Source: Ephydatia muelleri (lineage: Eukaryota; Porifera; Demospongiae; Spongillida; Spongillidae). From it: a stretch of 64,000 bases of DNA. The stretch covers positions 8,351,892 through 8,415,891 of the forward strand of contig JABACO010000014.1 of assembly GCA_013339895.1 (NCBI GenBank). The letters run 5' to 3'. The notes under the pieces are model-generated. The model saw only the letters and a program-made list of their open reading frames with translations. It did no database searches and was not told the origin of the DNA. The translations under genes were made by a program, and so were the position numbers. Below are positions 30,201 through 39,200 of this stretch, in pieces (within the stretch, counting starts at the first letter, position 1; every line of letters begins with the position of its first letter).

Positions 30201-33200
30201 AGTTTTCTGAAGTTAACAAACCTCCACTACCCCAAAGTCTAGATCAGGCTTTCCTCCAGCTCCACCTTTTTGCTAACAGTTCATCCTTTCTGGCACTCCT
30301 ATGCTGTGGACAAACATCGTGGGGTTGGTCCTTCCAGGAGCTTACCATCTTTCATGATATCGGTACCATCTCTGGTTCCGACTCTTGGACTTGCTTATGC
30401 TTCTGAGCACCACCCTGTGGTTCTGTTACCCTCTTTGAGTGGTTCTGGACCTGGGGTTCCACTGCCTGTTCTTTTTCCCATTATCAGAGCAATTCAACTG
30501 CGCAAGTGAGAAGGGCGGGCCATCATGATTAATATTAGATGTACATGTAGATTGTGGTCAGTCAAGGCCCATGACAGCAGTCCTTACCCTAATACTACAA
30601 ACCCATGTATAACAACATGTGTACAGAGTACTTGCTGCAACACATACAAGCTGATCTGGTGATGCTGTCATTTCTACACTCTCCCAACATGCACCTTCTC
30701 CCTCTGTACTTCTCTCATTCACTCATTTTCATATTCACTTTCAAACAGTTCTCTTATTACATGTATGTGTGTCAGTGATGCCTTTCTTCCTTACCAGGAC
30801 AATACAACTCCACTGTATATCGCAAGTCAGGAGGGTCATCATGATGTAGTACAGACCTTGTTGGGAGCTGGTGCTGATATGAATATAGCAAGATCTGTTG
30901 TAAGTAATGTTTAGATGTGACGAGGTGTGAACTAAGGAGTGTATGGAGGGATGTGGTGTGGTGAAGGAGTTGCAGGATATACTTACATGTGTATAGTACT
31001 CTTATTGTTACCTTTGAATTATTTTACACAGTTCCTGTATTGTAGAATTATGTAATCTTAGTGACACATTCATTGTTGGACCTCATTATATTAAGGTTAC
31101 ATCGTATGCACTGCATGTGCCTTGAATAGATTTTTATTCCACAAGAGATGTGGTCTCAATATTTTATTTGCCACAATTTAGTTGTATTCCAATTTAAATT
31201 GTTAGACTCCTGCAACCTCAGGAGACACATATACATGTATGTGGTTACTATGGGTAACATAATTTTCTGTATTGTGTTGTACATGTAAATGTACGTGTTT
31301 GAACTCAAGAAAACAATTAACACCACGTCCGCGAGTAAAGTGGGTAAATTTAGGCCGTTTTGGGGGGAAGCAAAAAAAATTAATGGTCTGCTGATGAGCA
31401 TTTATCTTTTCAAATACAGGAATTTGAAAGTACAACTCTTGAGACAACATTGGGTGCATTTTGTGAGAGATCATTCAGCTTGCTCGATGCAACAAATGCG
31501 GCAATGTAAAAGTGGTCCATGCTAATGAAAACATATTTCATCATCATACAAAAATGGCAATAATCTCATTGTATACGCCAAGTTGAACCTTTAAATGTTC
31601 GAATGCTTTTTCAATCATATGCAATATATTTCTTTACTGCATGTATGTGTTCTATCGTGTCTATCAAACTCTATACATTACCGCGTGCAGTTTAAATTTG
31701 CTGCTTTTCAGGCTGCATTGCGAGTCTGCATGTACATGTAATTTATATTTTCAAGGAAACTAAGAGCTGCATTGATATAGATGGCTCATGTATGCTTTTG
31801 AATTCATAGTCAAGAAAGGGATGGGTACAAAGTGATAAAATGATAAGTGCAGTACTGCACTAGTTCATTTCAATTCTGTACATCAAAACGGTGATAGTTG
31901 TAGCTCTTATAAATTATAATGTGAACATAGTGTAAAAGGTTACTCTACTTATTTTACAACTAGTACCTGTGATTCTATTGTTAGCGGATCTTTTAGGTTT
32001 TTAGTTTCCCCTCAATTCTGACCCACTTACTCGCGGACGCGGTATTAAGTACATGTAATCAAAGACACATCTTTTAGTTCAGCGCATGTCAGTATTAGCA
32101 GATATGCAGGTGTATTGATATTCATTCACACATGATGACATGCATAAGTACATGTATATCACTCATGTACATGTACATGTATGGTCTTCAGGATGGGAGA
32201 ACACCCCTGGACATAGCAGTGAAGATGGGACACAAGGAAATAATTGAACTACTGAAGCTTAACATGAGCATGGTTAGGTTTGGTGTGCATGTACATGTAC
32301 ATAGACACCTAATGTGTGTGCTGGTGTGATGTTTGGTACTCAGGTGTGTCAAGCTAAATAATCCCTGCAATATCAACCTTTTATGATGTCATAAATCCTA
32401 TTTGTTTGATAATTTGCTATGTACATTTTGCCAGACCAACATATCACTGTTGACCACATTGAACTGTGAGGTGCTTTTGCGTAACCCTTGTTTACATGTA
32501 ATTACTTGCTTGTGTGACTCACTTGTGACCTCCATGTAATGTACGTCTAACATAAAAGTACTAGTTGTCTGCTGCAGACAACCATCAACCTTCATTAACT
32601 TCATTACATGAGCTGTAAATTGCCATTTATTGGTTATGTTAATGAGGCAAAATGCTCAGACTTTGTAGGCACATGATTTGTCTGCCGAAGCCCTTGAATT
32701 ATAGTGTATGCGTGTTAATGGTTGTATCTTATGTTGTTAAAAATAAATATTAGAATAAACAAGTAGTATTGTCAGAGCAGAAGAAGTATAAGTTTGAAAT
32801 CACATGCTAATAGAAGTATACATGTACATGTTGAAATGCACTGAAGATGAAATAAAGACATCTGATGGTATACATGTAGTGTTTCCATGAGCCCCAAATG
32901 TTGCATGTGTTATTCCCATGTACTACTTCAGGATTATGGCCTAACTGAACAGAGTAACCTGAAGCCTTCAGAGGTGAGTAGCCTGGGTTATATGTGGTCT
33001 GGGGATGAGTTAATAGTCAGTGTAGTATGCAGTACATGTAGGTCGCCAAGACAACACAAAAAGACTCCTGCTGCCCAATTCATACACAAACATGTACATG
33101 TACAGACAATCAAATAGTTGCATTGCACTACTGTTACATAACAAGGGCAATAGTGGTGGGAGCTACAAGTATGGGGAGGAGTGCTGTTGTTGCTTTTGAA

Positions 33201-36200
33201 TTAGGAGATGTATGCTTCCATGGCATACGTGTTTGGTCTGGAGTACATGTCATTATGAAATGTACATTTGTCTGTTTACAGATAAAGCAGCCAGTGGAAC
33301 ACAAAGAGTAAACATTTCTACCACCAAATGTATTCATGATCCTTCACACTCCACTCTATCTCCTCCCCTCTCTCTTCCCTCCAATATTCCCTCTCAATAG
33401 GGTGGTCACATTTGCCTCCACACATGGTGACAATATCAGACTTGAACATGGAGGACAAGTGGCCTGCAGATTTAATAACAACTCAAGAGGCATTGTGATG
33501 ACTTCTGCCCCTCTTCGTAGTGATGTCATCTTTCAGGTTAGATGACAGGTTTAGACATTGTCACCACATACTGTTGTGCCTCACTGACATGTGGTGCCTC
33601 AGTTGCGAGTGTTATGACTTTCGTGCATGTTATCTTGGCTGCTTTAGATTACTTTATGAAGTGGTGACATCTGTCATCTTTATTCAATGATAGTATCTTG
33701 ATGAGATTGAATGAATTCCATGTGTTAATGTGTTAATTCCTGATTGTCATCAAGGGTGTCTTGTTTTACTGCATGTACATGTGTTCATTGTCCTAACATG
33801 TGCCTGTACTGTCTGAATTAGTATACACCGGGGTATACAATTGACCTTGGGATGACATTGAATTATACTGTATACAAGTAAATAAAAACATTCTCTACGA
33901 GAAAGTTGGTGGGATATTGGATTTGAAGGCAATTGGTGGTGTAAAAAGCAAGGAAACAAGGTCTTATCAGAAGGGAAAATGTAATAGTCCTATATTTAGC
34001 ACATTTCTAGGGCGTATGTTGTTTGTGTGCTAAATATAGGACTATTACATTTTCCCTTCTGATAAGACCTTGTTTCCTTGCTTTTTACACCACCAATTGC
34101 CTTCAAATCCTATATCCCACCAACTTTCTCATAGAGAATGTTTTTATTTACTTGTTTTCTTAATTATTTTTTCACACCCAATGTCTATTTATACAAGACA
34201 TAGGCTAATAGTCGATTGTGTATCAGAGTATAACATCGATTATTTATATAAAAGCGAGTCCTCCATCCGATTCTGAAGCTAGTGGTGAAATTTTGATCGC
34301 TTAAAAGTGTTCCTGTCCCGAGTTATGCGTTGCCAAGAAGGAGGAGAAGAAGACGACCAGCCCCTTGTTCCGAGACTGGGTACGAGAACGGGCAGTACAC
34401 TCTTGTTTTCTACAACCACGCGGTTCTGCGACATGAAACAAAAACGAAACTACTCATTTTTGACTTCTAGATCGTTTGCTAAAACAAGCTACACGATCCG
34501 ATCGTCGGGAGTGTTGTTACAGACGGGTCACGTTTTTTTAATGACATTCATAGTCGGGGTCAAATCCTATATGGAAGTTTCAAACGAAACTTCCGATATT
34601 ATGTTGTTCATTTCACATGCTTGTATAAGTATATCTGCACTCATCTATTTTTTCTATTCTTGGTTTGCGGAGAGGGAAAATATCTTATTTGTTGGTACAG
34701 TATATCTGATTTTGTGTGGCTTTATTTTATCCTTCTAATACATCATGTATATATGCATACATGCAATTCTGGCAATTGCTAACACTGCAAGTGCATTTGA
34801 ATGTGTGCATATTTCATAGAATTGCAATGCATACTGATTACGCACCAATAGGTGGAGATTATGGATGTGGACTCCAAATGGAGTGGCTCTCTGTCCATTG
34901 GAGTCACTACACAAAGTACAGCACAGGTGGTTTCTGTGGACAATGTAAAGCAGTTGTTGGGACAAAGTTTTATTGTGACATCATCAGTTAATGGCAAACC
35001 ATCCTTAGCTCTGTATGCAGAAGGGCAGGTATGACACTGTTTAGTTCATGTACATGTGTACATCTGTTGTGCGTGCTATAGAGTAGTCCATGCCGCAATT
35101 GTATTAAGTACGTCTCATTGATTATTGTATGTATGATATGTACGTGTATGTGAATCAAACTATTCACTAGCTTGTCAATATGAGGCTCCCTCTGGATAGC
35201 AATAGAAAGATGCTGCCAAATATATTGAGTAGCATTCTGAGTGTGATCCTCTTGCCAAGTTCTTAAGGGAGAGGGAGGAATCAAGAAACACCTTGTATTG
35301 CTACAGGGCACAAAATACATGTTAAATTAAGCATGTAGTGATACTATGTACTTAATCACCAATTATTCCACATGGGCATGTACATTTAAAAAAAGTTTTT
35401 TGACATGCATTAGATGTGTATCAATTGTACATCTGCAATGAATCAACTGGTTCATATAAATACATGCACCTCATGCCAACACTTACATATGTATTAATAT
35501 CACCAGGAAGTGGATCAACTGCCTGATGAAATCAATTTCCATGACCTAAAGGTTGGGGACACAGTTGGACTGCTGTACACAAACTCTGGTACCTTGCACC
35601 TCTTCATGAATGGTGCCCACGTGGTCACACTTCCCTGCACTGTCCCCGTGGGTGTGTATGGTTTGGTGGACCTGTATGGTCAGTGTGTGAAGGTATCCCT
35701 AAGACCACTGACACCTTGGAGTGGCGGAAGTCCCCTTCATGTCATGGCTGATAAAAGTGCTCTTGATCAGCAGAGAAAGCAACTTGCTGGTAAGCTGTCC
35801 ATGTCACCTGTTGTTTAGACCTGTATATTGCATTGGAGCTTAGTTTAATGTCTATGTAACACGGTAGTCCTGTTACTTGTACAGTACATGTACACATAGC
35901 AAACACTTCTTTTTTTCAATTGCATTGAGAAGTGACTCAGCTGACTCTAAATATGTTGGCTTCTGATGGGTCAGACCAGTTGTCTTTGTATTTTACCTTT
36001 GAGTTATTTGTTTGTAACTCTGCTTAGTTTGGGTAATGTAACAATAAATTTAGAGGGCTGTGTACCATTTGACACTTGATAGGGAGGACCATCACTGGTA
36101 CACTTAGTGGGATGAAATTTAAAAAATTTGAGCAGTATCATTTGCTAAGTTTCATTAATTTTTATTGTTGCAATGATGACAACCAACCAGTTTGGTGACC

Positions 36201-39200
36201 ATCTCCCTACATGTGCATTCGTCATTGGGCTGGTGGGGTGGCTGCAATTCTAACTGTTGTACATGATACAACTACATTATCTCATATTAAAAAAATTTGA
36301 GTTGCATAATGAACAATACATGGGCTTGCTGTGTAGTGCATTAATATCTATTCCAGCTGAGCAAAGCCTTATGGTGAACCAATGGGAATGGTTCTCCCAG
36401 CAGGGCATAGGGCCAGTTGTTACAATATACCAAGGACTGGATGTCTATTATAAAAAGGTTTTCAAAACTCCATTCTGTAACAATCAACCCAGGCATGCGG
36501 CTGGTTATTTCCTCATATTTATAACAAATAAACTGAAATATCCTAAGTGTGTCTAGTTATTGTGCATTATATGGTAATTTAATGAGCACTATCTACATGT
36601 AAATGATGATGTAATATGAAGTACATATAATGTAACAACTCTTACTACCCTTATGAAGTGGCAACTGTGAGGTATTATTGGGCCAAACACACTTAAGATC
36701 TGATGAAAAGAGACACACAATCCCATGCAGTGATGGTGAAATATTGATCTTCAAGTGTGTTGCTATTGCATAAATATGATTTTTTATCTCTATTAGAGGC
36801 AACAAAATTGTATGAAGAAGCTATGAAGGAAGGTTCAGTAAATATATCGATTATCAAATGCCTGGTGCTTGGGATAGCAGGTGTGGGGAAGACCCACCTC
36901 AAGAGGCTCCTCCTGCCAGATGGTAATGATAAATCCACCGGTCGTGTTAGCACAGGACTGGCAGATAACCCAGTACAGGCATTTGTTGGCTCTGTCAAGT
37001 CCATACTAGCAGGTGTGGATGAGAATGATCCAGGTAGGTGGGAGGTTATGGATGAGGCTAAGCTGATGCAAGTCCTTGCAAGTGCATACCATTTGAAGCC
37101 TACACCTACAAAAACCCAGATACCTCAACCTCCATCACTTCCAATGGCTTCAGAGAACCTCACAAATAAAAGTTCTCAACCAGCTAAGACAGCTCCTAAA
37201 CCATCTACCCTAGAACCATTGGAAGCAGAGCATCATAGTGACCATGACGTGTTTGATATCCCAGCTACTGGAGAAGTAGATAGTCTATTCATAGAAGCAT
37301 TCAAAAATATAAGCAGTACGAAAGTGTTAAACATTAGATTGGTCCAGTTCATCGACAGTGGTGGTCAGCCCCAGTTTCTTGAGCTCTTACCGGTCTTTGT
37401 TCAAGATGTTTCTGTTGTTCTCTATGCTATAAACCTTTCTGAAAGTCTCAACCACTGCCCTATGATCTATTTCTATGGAAAGGACAGTCAACCAGTAGGA
37501 AATCCGTACAAGTCTCCATCTTCCCACAAGCAGGTGTTGGAGCAGTGTGTGAGAGCTGCACATGCCAGAGATTTCCGTCCTCATTTGTTTGTAGTAGGAA
37601 CTCACCGCGATGAGGAGGATAAGTGTTCTGAGACAAAGGGGGGAAAAGGTGATGTCATCAAGCAAATGGTGAATTCAGAATACCTGATATGCAAGAATGG
37701 TGTGGACGTAATCTGGGATATAAATGGTGCAAACCCTGATTCCTATGACCAAAAGGTAGCTGGTGAGCTAAGGCATGCAATAGTAGATCACTGCAATGAT
37801 GAAGCCACTCCTTCCCTGCCTATAAAGTGGTTTGGTCTAGAGATGCAGATAAAGCATACAGCTGCAAGAGGTGTTATCAGTCTTCGTAGATGTCTTCAGC
37901 TGGCACGGAGCTTAGGTATGGATGAGCAAGCCCTAGAAGCAGCTCTCCTGCACATGGTCAAATATAACCTGTTGCTATGGTACCATAATATACCCTCTCT
38001 TCACAACATAGTGTTCTGTGATCCCCAAGTTATCCTAAACATCATCTCAGACCTAGTCCAGTGTAAACATGAGCTGGCTGGAGGTGATCTTTCTAAATTA
38101 CTGGGCATATCAGGAGTGAAGGAAGCTTGGTGCTCAAAGTTCAAGGCCCATGCCACTTTCAGTCATCATTTTCTTTCCCTTAATTACTTCAAGAGGCACT
38201 TTCTCAGTGATGTATTTAATGTAGAGCATTTCACTGCCCTCATGTGCCACCTCTTCATTATGGTTCCATTGGAAGGTGGTGACTACTTGATGCCAGCCCT
38301 TTTGCACCCTCTTAGTCCTGAGAGCATCAGACGACATAATGCATCAGCACAACCTCTCCTATTGCACCTCCACAATGATCTTGTTCCATTTGGATTGTTC
38401 AGTTGCTTAGTTTCTTCCATTCAGACAGAATATTCAGTTTTAGAGGTGAATAAAGTACCAGTTTGTCTTTATAGGAACTGCGTGTCTTTCAAATGTAAAA
38501 AGTTTCCAGCCCAATTCACCATTATTGATTCCTCATTATTCATAGAGGTGCACCTGGATTCTGCACGAGACGTTCCCACAGCCTGTCCCAGAATACGAAA
38601 GCTGATATATGATGGTATTAAAAAATGTAGTGATGTTCTCCGTTATCATAGTTTGAAGCTCCTCAAGGATGGCTTTGCCTGTTCTAATAAATCTTGCAAA
38701 GGTGTGGCCACACCATATGATAGTGACCCTAACCTGGCATCATGTGCCGGCTGTTCTACCGACATGGACCTTACCTCAAATCACACTGTATGGATTGCAG
38801 AGGAAAGAAAGCATTCAAATGGTATGTTTATAGTTTGCTTTACATGTTACATTAGCATCGCAATTTGCGCCATGAGTGACAGCATTGGTGGGATGTGGAG
38901 TATATTTACATGCGCTTGTCATATATATCACATGTTCTTTCTTCAGATCATACTTTTACTCATAAAAATATACTCAGTGCTCTTAAAGAAGTGGTGGATT
39001 GGAAGTCACTGGGAATCCAACTACATATTAACCTTACAAAGATAAAAGAAATTGATATTAATAATCGTGGACAAGTTGCAGATTGCCGATATGACCTGGT
39101 TCAGTTCTGGTTGGAATCAGACACGTCATGCTCCTGGAAGAAGCTGATTGATGCCCTCTCATCCTGTGGCCATGTGGTCCTGGCTGAACAATTAAAGACA

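Noticed and set aside
32132-32329. Separate 65-codon gene
   Set aside because: It contains the terminal ankyrin exon 32192-32272; the rest is intron read-through.
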